From Torymus aiolomorphi (taxonomy: Eukaryota; Arthropoda; Insecta; Hymenoptera; Torymidae), in contig CM070876.1 in the NCBI GenBank assembly GCA_036365515.1, forward strand, positions 133,503,394 through 133,567,393: a stretch of DNA of 64,000 nt, read 5' to 3'. The notes beneath the pieces were generated by a model. It was not told where the DNA came from and made no database searches. It was given only the letters and a program-made list of their open reading frames with translations. Both the position numbers and the translations under genes were made by a program. Within the stretch, counting starts at the first letter, position 1; the number at the start of each line of letters is the position of its first letter. Below, piece after piece: positions 55,988-64,000 of this stretch.

Positions 55988-57094
55988 ATTCTATTGAGAT
56001 CGCTCGCCTTTATCCAAGAGTTGAATTTGTCAGGGTATCCTAACCACTTGACTAATAGTTGCTTATTTGCTCCTCGTCCACGCGTACGAACTATGCGATC
56101 CACTTTAAATGTTTGATGGTTTGTGATGCGTTCTCGGCCAACCAATACAAGTTCTTCTGTGTACAAGAATCCATCGATAATTTCACCGTTTAAGTCTTCA
56201 AGAACGTACGTGAAGATATTCTGTCGTCGCAACACCCTTTTTATCTTGAACACTTCCTCGCTGAAATTTTTTTCATAACCGCGCTCGAAGGTATTTTTAG
56301 TCCGACTGATTCGAATGAAGTCGCCCACCTTGAATTTAGGTATCGCTTGGTGGGCCCTCTTGCGGCCGTTTCTCTGCACCGCGCTTTGTCGAAGAGCACG
56401 CTTTTGCAAATTTTCACGGGCTTTTGCTGCGTTGTACAGATTTACCTTAGATGGTTTCATTTTTATTCCACTATGCAATGTGTGGTTGTAAGCGTATATA
56501 ATTTTTTGTACTACGTCGACATACCTTTTTGTATTTTTGTGCGAGAAATAGCGCCACATACGCTCTCTTATTGTTCTGTTTAGTCTCTTGACTACAGCCG
56601 TTTTGATATCGGGATTTCGCGCTACTCTAAATTGTATGTCATATTTTTTTAGAAGGCTTTGAAAAACTGAGCCCACAAATTCTTTGCCACGATCGGATTG
56701 TAAACACGCCGGTACTCGTGGGCTCGCTCTGTCTAGAATTTTTTCGAACGCGCCGGCAACGTTGCGCGCTGTTTTGTCGCGCAATGGTTCGATCCACGCA
56801 TACTTGCTGAGCACATCCACAACAACGAGAATATAGCAGAAGCCGTCGTTATAGTCTTTTATCGAGGTTAACTGTAGTAAATCACACTTCCACAGATCGT
56901 CCACGTTCGTGACGTTGTAGCGCAGTCTCGGAAATTTTCGTTTTATAGGATGATGAAGCGTGTAAGCGTCTTGGTTACTAAGCCATGCGTATATTTTAGC
57001 CTTCTCTTTACCTCTTTTTATTTACGCGTACGAGATTTCTTGCACCCGCGTATCCTGCCTCGTGCGAGAGATCGTAATACTGTTTCTCGTACAT
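55984..57094 (-). pseudogene. Maverick integrase, frameshifted and missing the catalytic Glu
   Basis: Retroviral-type (c-integrase) with N-terminal region (ATG 57,092-57,094, 'MYEKQYYDLSHEAGY', then 'WLSNQDAYTLHHP'), catalytic core and C-terminal chromodomain ('QLLVKWLGYPDKFNSWI'). A frameshift at about 57,008-57,020 in an A-rich run separates the N-terminus from the core. In the 306-codon core frame (55,984-56,904) D8 and D71 ('QSDRGKEF') are present, but at the third position, 35 residues on, the residue is K106 ('AVVKRLNRT') instead of Glu. The enzyme would insert the element into nuclear DNA; this one should be inactive. It abuts the penton gene. Confidence 0.9.
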
Positions 57095-57109
57095 CGTCTC
57101 TTTGTGCGT

Positions 57110-57150
57110 TTGTGTGTGTGTGTGTGTGTGTGCGTGTGTGTGTATGAGGG
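57110..57150. repeat. (GT)n microsatellite upstream of the integrase
   Basis: A short GT-rich tract just 5' of the putative integrase start on the minus strand. It gives a His-Thr open frame that is not a gene. Confidence 0.8.
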
Positions 57151-57170
57151 CGTATGAGTGTGTGCGGTTT

Positions 57171-57937
57171 TTATATTTGGAATCGTAACCACTTTTTTTT
57201 ACTTTGTTCAGCCTTTCTTCTCCTCGTAAGTACGGGAGAGGGCTCTGCATTCGCGTCTTCCTTATTCAGTCGTCGTTTGGCCGTATTCAAAGGCGCTGTG
57301 AGTACTCTGCCAATTTTTAAAACTTCGGTGTTGCCTATTAAATTCGTCGGAGTATCAGAAGTTTTAACAAATTTAGAAAACTCCATGCGTCCAACTGGTG
57401 CTTCCTCGTCGTCATTTTTTCCCCTTTTTCTTCTAACCACATCGTTCAGTAATTCTATAATATTTGAACGCTCTACCGTGCGGCCATCTATACTCACTGT
57501 ACCGGCATTGTTCCACTTAAGACGTTCGGGTGCTACTGTTTTCCAATGACGCAACAAGAGACGCACCTTGCGATGATACGCCTTGGGTACACCATCGATA
57601 ATGGCTTCTTCGGTGAGGGGTGCTAGTGTCTCGTCAATTTCGTCGATTTCTCGTGGTGCATCGCTGCTGCTGCTGCGCTCGCTTTCACGGAAAAAGAGAT
57701 AACGTCGCAAAACTTGTAAGTAATTTAGACATTTTTCGTGAACGTCCTTCACCCCTTTTCTCGAAGAATATCGAACATTTCGGCGTCTAATCTGGACAAA
57801 TTGTCACCGGGAGTTTGCATAGAATTTTCGCCGGAGAATTCGCTCAGGGCAATTATTTTTGTTGATTCAGCGGGTGTAGACTGCGCGCGTTCGATTGCAT
57901 CTTCGGGTACGATTACCATTTTACGAGCACGTTCCAT
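57171..57937 (-). CDS. Conserved unnamed Maverick protein in two frames joined by a slippery site
   Basis: Frame A (57,749-57,937, ATG 57,935-57,937) ends '...LSRLDAEMFDILREKG' at TGA. Frame B (to 57,171) continues 'VKDVHEKCLNYLQVLRRYLFF' in the -1 frame. The junction reads A-AAG-GGG-TGA, a canonical XXXYYYZ heptamer immediately before the stop. Together about 255 residues: the 'TPGDNLSRLDAEM' block, a coiled YLQVL segment, 'LRHWKTVAPERLKWNNAGTV' and 'NIIELLNDVVR', a pattern conserved in insect Mavericks but without known function. Either programmed -1 frameshifting or a one-base mutation in a homopolymer explains the arrangement. Confidence 0.65.
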
Positions 57938-57951
57938 ACTGCTTCTCCTAT

Positions 57952-58422
57952 TTACTGCTGCTTTCCTCCTCCTCCTCCTCCTCCTCCAAATAGTTTAGAT
58001 ATGAGCGCACCTACGATGGGCGCTAGACGAGCTGGTAAAAAAGATCCTCCGTTCTGTACTATTGCGCGTTTTTTAGTTTTCCAACTTGATGACTTTCGAT
58101 TTATTAATCTGCGCAATACGATCTTGTGCTTATTTAGCTGTTTCTTCTCCGAATCTCTTAATTTCACTACGCCGTGTAAAACGTTTAATGCGCACTCGCA
58201 TATGCACTTGACGAGCGATTTATCAGCCGTGCGAAGTATGGCCGAACGCTGTTTGTCGTCGCAGTGTGAGAGAGCTCCCAAAACCGCCAAATGTTTTTTG
58301 GAAAAATGTTTAGTACAAAGCGAACAGCGTCCAGAATTCATCCGTGTTGCTCCTGCCATTGTTATCTCTCGACTGGGTTGAAGGCTCGCGCATCTGACGT
58401 ATCTATTTCTTTTTTTCTTCAC
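57952..58422 (-). CDS. Small conserved Maverick protein with hydrophobic C-terminus
   Basis: 156 codons, uninterrupted; translation may start at the internal ATG ('MAGATRMNSGRC', residue 22). Core motif 'HLAVLGALSHCDDKQRSAILRTADKSLVKCICECALNVLHGVV' followed by 'LNKHKIVLRRLINRK', a basic 'KTKKRAIVQNGGSFLPARLAPIVGALISKLF', and a glycine run from a CTC repeat (57,962-57,985). This family recurs in Mavericks across animals; function unknown. The glycine/hydrophobic end resembles small virion or membrane-active proteins. Confidence 0.72.
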   Translation of the reverse strand: MKKKRNRYVRCASLQPSREITMAGATRMNSGRCSLCTKHFSKKHLAVLGALSHCDDKQRSAILRTADKSLVKCICECALNVLHGVVKLRDSEKKQLNKHKIVLRRLINRKSSSWKTKKRAIVQNGGSFLPARLAPIVGALISKLFGGGGGGGGKQQ

Positions 58423-58452
58423 TCCCCCTCTCCTTCTTTCAATATAATTAGA

Positions 58453-59115
58453 CTATCGAAACTTTGAATATTTCGGTACATAAGCGTAGTGCGTTTTGTC
58501 GTCGGGAAATATGCAGGAGCGGAATCGAAATTCGTCGAGACAGTCTTGTGATAAATCGAGAAAAAGATACGTGTGTGGGGTTCGCGTGGCGTCGAGGTAG
58601 GCCTCTTGCAGAAATTTCGGATCTTCCGGATATACTTGACGCGCCAAGTGCTGTATTTAAGCGCGATCACGCGGGTTTTTATAGAGTACGAGATATTTTG
58701 TGTTCAGGCCTATATCGCGTTGCGATTTTCCTTTGTGAAAAATATTTTGCGTTATGAATATAACGCTGATATTTTTATGATGACTACCTTTCGTAAATAG
58801 ATCTAGTATAACATCGCACGGAGATTCTCGCATTAAATCATCCAGAATTAATAACTTTTTTTTATCGCGGTCGCAAGAATAATCACTCACTTGAGGTAGA
58901 CCCTCTCTAAATTCGATACTCGGTGCGTCACACCCGGGTCTCAACTCCGTGCGGTAGGCTTCTTGCCACTCGGCGTAATAAAAGAGTATGCGATCAAAGC
59001 ATACGTTACAGATTTTCGGTAAATTAATAAGAAATTTTTTGACGAACTGAGTTTTGCCACACCCGGTAGGTCCGCACACACAACACGTAAATGGATGTTT
59101 CCAACGCGTATCCAT
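58453..59115 (-). pseudogene. Maverick packaging ATPase (FtsK/HerA type) with in-frame stop
   Basis: ATG 59,113-59,115 opens 'MDTRWKHPFTCCVCGPTGCGKTQF', with Walker A GPTGCGKT at about residues 15-22, Walker B 'KKLLILDDLM' and sensor 'VIFITQN'. TAA at 58,657-58,659 interrupts the frame, and the same frame continues with 'HLARQVYPEDPKFLQEAY' and 'CIFPDDKTHYAYVP' to a stop at 58,453. The enzyme pumps DNA into the capsid. The stop removes the last ~65 residues, so the product would be truncated unless read through. Confidence 0.9.
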
Positions 59116-59411
59116 TTTCGTGAATGACAACAAAACCGAATTTGTTCGTGCTTTTATAGCGATAACACATTTTTTTTTTTTTTTTCAGCGTGAAAAAAAC
59201 CAACGATCCCCGGACGGCGGCGGCGGCGGCAGCGGCGCGGTGCTCATCAGCTGATATGCACCGCGCACCGGGGCGCATGTACAAGCTTGTACTCCGCGCG
59301 GTATAAGCTGATATTAGCCGCTTTAAGAAGCGAATACTTTGCACGCGCGCGCATATCGGCTGCTACAGCGCGCGAGGCCTCGCGTATGGACAAGAGAGCG
59401 CGCGCGCGCGC

Positions 59412-59483
<72 letters not shown>

Positions 59484-59570
59484 GAGGAAGAGGAAGAGGG
59501 AGATAAAAATAACTACAATGAACAAGAACAATATTTACAAATAAGTTTTATTTTTTATTAATAAAATGTT
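59116..59570. repeat. Intergenic gap with (GA)n and CG-rich segment
   Basis: Between the polymerase and ATPase genes: a GC-rich stretch (59,205-59,400) with several 'GCGCGC' runs and inverted 'TATCAGCTGATA'-like words, then (GA)n at 59,418-59,480. It probably contains the ATPase promoter, but no defined signal can be named. Confidence 0.6.
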
Positions 59571-62500
59571 TTAACGTTTATAGCCAAAAGGCAATGATAA
59601 TTCTTTTATTGAATGGTAGCGCCGTTTTTTTAACACTATACAACATGTCTTGTATTCGTCTCGCGTGATAACATCGTGCTTGGGTGTGCGCCTTATGGCT
59701 TTAAAATATAATTTAATATTACCCGCATCGTCGCCATTCATAAAGGTATCGATCAATTGTTTAATACTATCGAAATTTATTTTTAAAGAATTAGCATAAT
59801 TTAACCTTATCCCTCTGATTTTACAACATTCAAATGTCTGTCCTGTCAATGAATCGATTGCTTTATAGGCGTAAAATTTAGGACCGCCCGATAAGAATGT
59901 TTCAATATGTACATTTGGTCCGTCACTCTTCAGTTCGTCCGTCATATCACCTAATAGCGTGCCAAGGTGAGGTCTGTATTTCTCGTCCTTCGCGCGCTCA
60001 TTACAAACGAATATGCAAGAGTCGGTATCAAAGTATAAAACTCGTCGATCTAGTTTCTCAAGATAATCGTACAATTTGAGTCGAGCTTGCGCCGTAGTGT
60101 ATTGCGATTACTATATTCGTATTGGACCCCTGTGCCACAGCATCGGTGATATTTTGCCAGTTTACATATAAAAGTTCGTCGTTTACCGGCAACCCGCTAA
60201 ATACTTCTTTTTCCGGCGCAACTAAAAGTTTAAGGAGGGCCTCGCGTGTTTTTACAATTTCGGTCTGTTTCAAGTTGCTACGCTGCCCAAATTTTCCCCA
60301 AAAAGAATTAAGACAGAGTTTTGCCACTGCGCGCAAGCCAGCATTTTTTCCGATTTTTTCTCTCTCCATTCGTATACCCTCGTATCGCTCGTACTCTAAC
60401 AAATAACGTTCCTTATCTACGTCGCTCTCGCACCACGATGGCCATCCGCTAGCTTGTTGTTTTGTTTTCAAAAACGCGTTCACGTAGTCTGCAAACAATC
60501 CTCCTGTGCCACTCTGTTGATCGTATTGCGTTACTTTATATCGCCATATTATGAATATTTCCGTTATTTGGTAACCCAACTCGATGGCTTTTCGCAGTTC
60601 GTCGGCTACCCACGTCCCCGTGAATTCGCGCTCGTGAGTATATTCGTGAGTACAATCTTCTTGTCGCATCTCCTCGCAACAAGAGCGACAAAGAGCAAAG
60701 AGTAATCGTCCATGCATTTTTATTGGTAAGAGAGGAAGAAACAAATTACGAGGAGGCAATATTTTACATTTGATCAAACCTTCTACTCGTGATAAATCGT
60801 TGTTATTTCCTTTCGTCAACGCGTCGCACTGACTGCCAACAAATATATCTGGGTGTCCGAGCGGAAACCGGCCTCGTTTACAGATATACGGATATAAAGA
60901 GCAAATATCCGTATATCTTATTGTTTCTCCTTCTCTTATTTTATAATGTACAGCTATATTTTCCGTGCGACCCCCGAGAAACGCGTCTCGCGGATTTAAA
61001 ACCATTTTGCTTATTAACGGATGATTATTCACATAATTTGCGATCCGAGGATTTTCAATTTTACGCCGGTCAAATGTGCACTCCCAAATTTCGCGAACCT
61101 CGTAGCCCAGTGTCTTTATTTTATCTATTTTTGCTCGAGTGTTCTCGTATGCCTCGTTGTGAGTTCTATTGTAGGCGGTTAATTTATCGCGTTTGTTTTG
61201 AAAACATCGCGGACACCCATGTGTGTAGCACCCTTGATACTCGAATACTATACCTTTATCTGTGGCCGCGGCACTGTCGCTTGACGTCGACGAGCTCGGA
61301 AGCTCTGACGGTGGCAAATATCCATCTACCGAGAATCCTTCGGGTAATCTATACTCGCGGGCCCGACCTGCGTGAATAATCTCTCGCCCGATTTCGCGCT
61401 CGCACTCCAATAGCCACTCAACAGCTTTTTGAGAGTGGTTATCAGCGTGCCTGTAGCCAGTAGGCGGTAAAATTCCGATGGTGTTTGGCTTGAGAAATTT
61501 TTTTCGATACAAATAAGAGCAAGCTGAGGCGATAGTAGTTGCGGAAAAGAAGGGGTCAGTGCCGCCAATATCAAGAAAAATTTTTCGAAAAGCTATACGC
61601 GCGCGGCGTAAAATTTGTACATCCATGCGACAATACTCGACGATTTCTGTTTTAAAATTGAATACATAGTCTCGTTTGTTCTCTTCGTACCATTTAAAAA
61701 AATCTTTTCTCTCATCGATACTCATAGAATTCGGCGCGTAGAAATTCGGATCGGGTAAAGGGCCTGCGTATTCTTAATTTTGTATTGAATAAGTGGGGAA
61801 AATAACCCTTTTTACTGTTTTCCGGCAAGCCAAAAGCAGCGGGAAGAGCGCTCAACTTCATTTGGAAATAGTTTAGACTATCTATGAATTTCGTTCGCCC
61901 GTATTGCATAGTAATAATATTCTGTCCACTTAAAATAATACTCGGCAAAACTTCAGATGTACACTCTGCCAATTCTTTTAATATGAATTGCGCATCGAAT
62001 GCTCGTGCATTGTGCGCAATGCATATGATTTGCGCAAATTTTGTCTTATCTCTAATACACAATTCGATCAACTGAGTGACAGGATTCTCTCGAAAAACAT
62101 GTTCGCGAACGCCGCAAGTATTACACCAACGCGAAACATCGTCATCATCGATGCAATCCGAGCACGCTTGCTTTGCGACACATAAATTTGGAATGTGCAG
62201 ATTTGAAGTCTCGTGATTAAGATAAGGCTCATCCTGTCGCGTCTCAAAATCATAAAAAACAAACAAAATGTTTTTTTCGTGATTAATCTCATTACTTATC
62301 GGTTGCATGTAACAGAATTCGTTGATAAAATGTTTTCTTTTACAATATTTACACCAAATCATTCCGCACGTGTGTTTCGAACGAAAACAATTTGTAACTT
62401 TATTGCATCTATTGCAAAATTTAACTACATCGCACAATTTTTTGTTCTTTTTTTTATAAGAGCCATCTTTTAAATGATTATCGTAGCACATATTTCCAAA

Positions 62501-63793
62501 AAAATTTCTATTACATTGCGAGCATTTAATTAAATCGACATTATCTGTTTTACACGCGGGAGAGACAAAGCACTTGGAACATGTTTTTAAACATTTGTGT
62601 TGGTCTATGAAATTAAAACGTTTGTTACAAAAAGTGCAAAAGAATTTAGTTCGCGCAACACCGATTAAATTCAGTATTGTATCATAATGTTTCGCGTTAG
62701 AATTATAACAAAGATTAATTATACGCTGTGTTTCACATCCTGTCTGTCTTTCTACAACAGCACGCCCATCAAAAAATGGGGGCTCACCGCTGCCAAAAGT
62801 TTTCTTATCGTATACTACTATAGCTATACCAGTGTGTAAATAATAATTTTGAAATTGCTCAATTTCGAAGAAACCTGCTCCCGTGGGTGGTATACGAACA
62901 TTAGCATCCTGCATTAATTTTTCGGCGCGTTCGCGTTGTAGTTTACGTCGACCGTCGCGCACGACACCCCATTCCTTTCGAGCTTCATCCGTATCGTTTG
63001 CCCGCAATTTGATATAAGTTTCACCTACAACTAACGAACGCGGTAGGCATAAATTATCGACATTTACAATAGACACTATTGATCTTTGTGTCACCGAATT
63101 GATCGTTAATTTTCTCGCTCTACGCGCGCCCATCCCTTCGGGTATACTTACAAATGTAATGTGTAACACAAAACTTTCGTCGATTTGGAAATTTTCATTA
63201 CTTTGTGTCAGATTTGCAATCAAATCCCAAAGATCAGCGTAATGAAAATTTTCAATCGGTCGAAAAGATAATCCACCTGCGCCATTCTCAAAGTATTCGC
63301 TCCTAACGACCACACCGATCAAAAACCTTTCTTCATTCGGTATCAACGAAATAATATGCGCGTGAATGTCGCGCATTGCTGCCTCCATCCAAACAAGGGG
63401 ATTATCGCAATCGGTAGGCGGGTCTTTGATACGCAGTTTAATACAGCGCCCGACCACTCTAAATCGCTGCACATGGTTTTCGGTTTCGTCTGCCACAATA
63501 AATCTTAGTCCGGGCGGTCTTATGTCGAGATTATTCGCCTCCTCCTCCTCCTCCTCCTCCTCCCCCTCCCCCTCCCCCTCCTCCTCCTCCTCCTCCTCCT
63601 CCTCCTCCTCCTCTGCAGCATCACCATTGGCTCTGTTCTCCTCCTCTTCGTCGCCTCCGTCGTAATCGTCGGCCATGCCATCATCGTTGTGGCCGTATCC
63701 CACTTGCAGAGGTTCTCCGCTCTCTCTTATGCATGAATTTGCGTCTACTGTAGGCGATGGTGGGAGCGATGGCCATACTGAGCTTGTAGACAA
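59571..63793 (-). pseudogene. Maverick protein-primed DNA polymerase B, two frameshifts
   Basis: Three successive frames: 63,793-61,712, 61,725-60,058 and 60,074-59,571, about 1,400 residues in all. N-terminal: glutamate run from GAG repeats (residues 60-90), an OTU/terminal-protein-like region, then a cysteine-rich zone with many CXXC pairs (62,350-62,660). Exonuclease motifs: 'FYDFETRQ', 'HNARAFDAQF' and 'YCRMDVQIL'. Polymerase motifs: 'DICSLYPYI', 'KLCLNSFWGKFG' and 'YFDTDSC', all intact. Frameshifts at about 61,774-61,782 and 60,098-60,106 (both +1) break the gene. It would replicate the linear element by protein priming in the nucleus. Possible assembly errors at these single-base changes cannot be excluded. 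Confidence 0.92.
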
Positions 63794-63876
63794 CGAGTCG
63801 TCCGCTGTAATGTTTATTAAAAAACGATTAATAAAAAATAAATGTTTTTTGTTTTCACAATTATAATACCAAAAAG

Positions 63877-63999
63877 TTAATCTTCAGGTTTTCCGTTGAA
63901 ACTATCGCGCACGCGCTCCAACAAATCTTGTAGTTCGTTCGACGTATATAATGGAGAATCTTCATGTTCGGCCTGGTCGTGAAACCATCGCAATTCTTG
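63877..63999 (-). CDS. C-terminal 40 residues of a further Maverick ORF running off the window
   Basis: The minus strand from the window edge reads 'QELRWFHDQAEHEDSPLYTSNELQ...SFNGKPED' to TAA at 63,877-63,879. Codons are uninterrupted and the composition is acidic and helical. It lies 83 bases upstream of the polymerase start on the same strand. Too little is visible to name it. Confidence 0.5.
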   Translation of the reverse strand, partial: QELRWFHDQAEHEDSPLYTSNELQDLLERVRDSFNGKPED

Positions 64000-64000
64000 C

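Larger units (their letters stand above)
48487..64000 (-). mobile_element. Maverick/Polinton (adintovirus-like) element, left ~15.5 kb, inactivated
   Basis: A compact block of minus-strand genes: protein-primed polymerase B, packaging ATPase, integrase, penton-like and major capsid proteins, adenain-like protease and Maverick-specific unnamed proteins. This set defines Mavericks. The left limit is placed by a repeat-rich, presumably terminal region (48,487-49,310). The right terminus lies beyond the window, so the six-base target duplication and terminal inverted repeats cannot be verified. Frameshifts, an in-frame stop and a deletion in several genes indicate a non-functional copy. Confidence 0.93.

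Noticed and set aside
59287..59544. Arg/Glu-rich 85-codon frame and Ser/Leu-rich counterpart
   Set aside because: Caused by (GA)n at 59,418-59,480.
60789..61379. 196-codon plus-strand frame
   Set aside because: Antisense to polymerase B; no domain.
48487..64000. Interpretation as an active virus or domesticated viral (polydnavirus-like) gene cluster
   Set aside because: Gene order and content are those of a Maverick, and several core genes are broken, including the integrase active site; no sign of selective preservation of particle genes was found.

Overview
This is a eukaryotic, intron-bearing, AT-rich and extremely repeat-rich piece of an arthropod genome. I judge it to be an insect and probably a hymenopteran (ant or wasp). 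That rests on the mix of mobile elements (BEL/Pao, mauritiana-like and mellifera-like mariners, a jockey/CR1-like LINE, Penelope-like tails, a Maverick/Polinton with insect-type genes) and on long dinucleotide microsatellites; no barcode gene is present. The only host coding sequence I recognise is one exon of a SETD3-type actin-histidine methyltransferase gene at about 26.3-26.8 kb, which has good splice signals.

Layout. 1-1.3 kb: a GC-rich repeat end and a tRNA-Leu-like sequence. 1.35-9.73 kb: one BEL/Pao LTR retrotransposon with both LTRs, gag and pol, inactivated by several in-frame stops and frameshifts; its 5' LTR is swollen by microsatellites and an inserted module. 10.4-18.4 kb: a very large inverted repeat whose arms end in arrays of a ~152-bp tandem unit (Foldback-like), with a second ~2 kb palindromic element and a small piggyBac-type MITE inside it. 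19.36-20.47 kb: a decayed mariner. 20.6-25.5 kb: palindromic MITEs, a long-inverted-repeat element and a gag/protease relic. 26.3-35.7 kb: the SETD3 exon, a truncated DUF4817-type transposase, a complete mariner with TA target duplication and an open 349-codon transposase nested inside an older transposon fragment, and a 3.03 kb transposon with ~375-bp terminal inverted repeats of a family I cannot name. 36-38.7 kb: (TA)n tracts alternating with short GC-rich modules. 41.1-44.3 kb: a minus-strand LINE. 46.5-47.65 kb: a broken pogo-like transposase.

48.5-64 kb (running off the right edge): a Maverick/Polinton (adintovirus-like) element with all recognised genes on the minus strand: an unidentified ORF at the edge, protein-primed family-B DNA polymerase, FtsK/HerA-type packaging ATPase, two conserved but unnamed Maverick proteins, retroviral-type integrase with chromodomain, penton-like minor capsid protein, a basic pX-like protein, major capsid protein, an acidic-tailed conserved protein, adenain-like cysteine protease and two lineage-specific proteins. 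Together these encode replication (polymerase), integration (integrase), and a particle (capsid proteins, ATPase, protease). This copy looks dead: polymerase, integrase and capsid genes carry frameshifts, the ATPase has an in-frame stop, the penton gene has an internal deletion, and the integrase has lysine where the catalytic glutamate belongs. One break, between 57.94 and 57.75 kb, lies exactly on a canonical -1 slippery heptamer and could instead be programmed.

Three short sequences resembling hammerhead ribozymes of Penelope-like elements (27.07, 32.43 and 47.69 kb) and a ~120-bp tandem array inside the Maverick are the most interesting non-coding signals.
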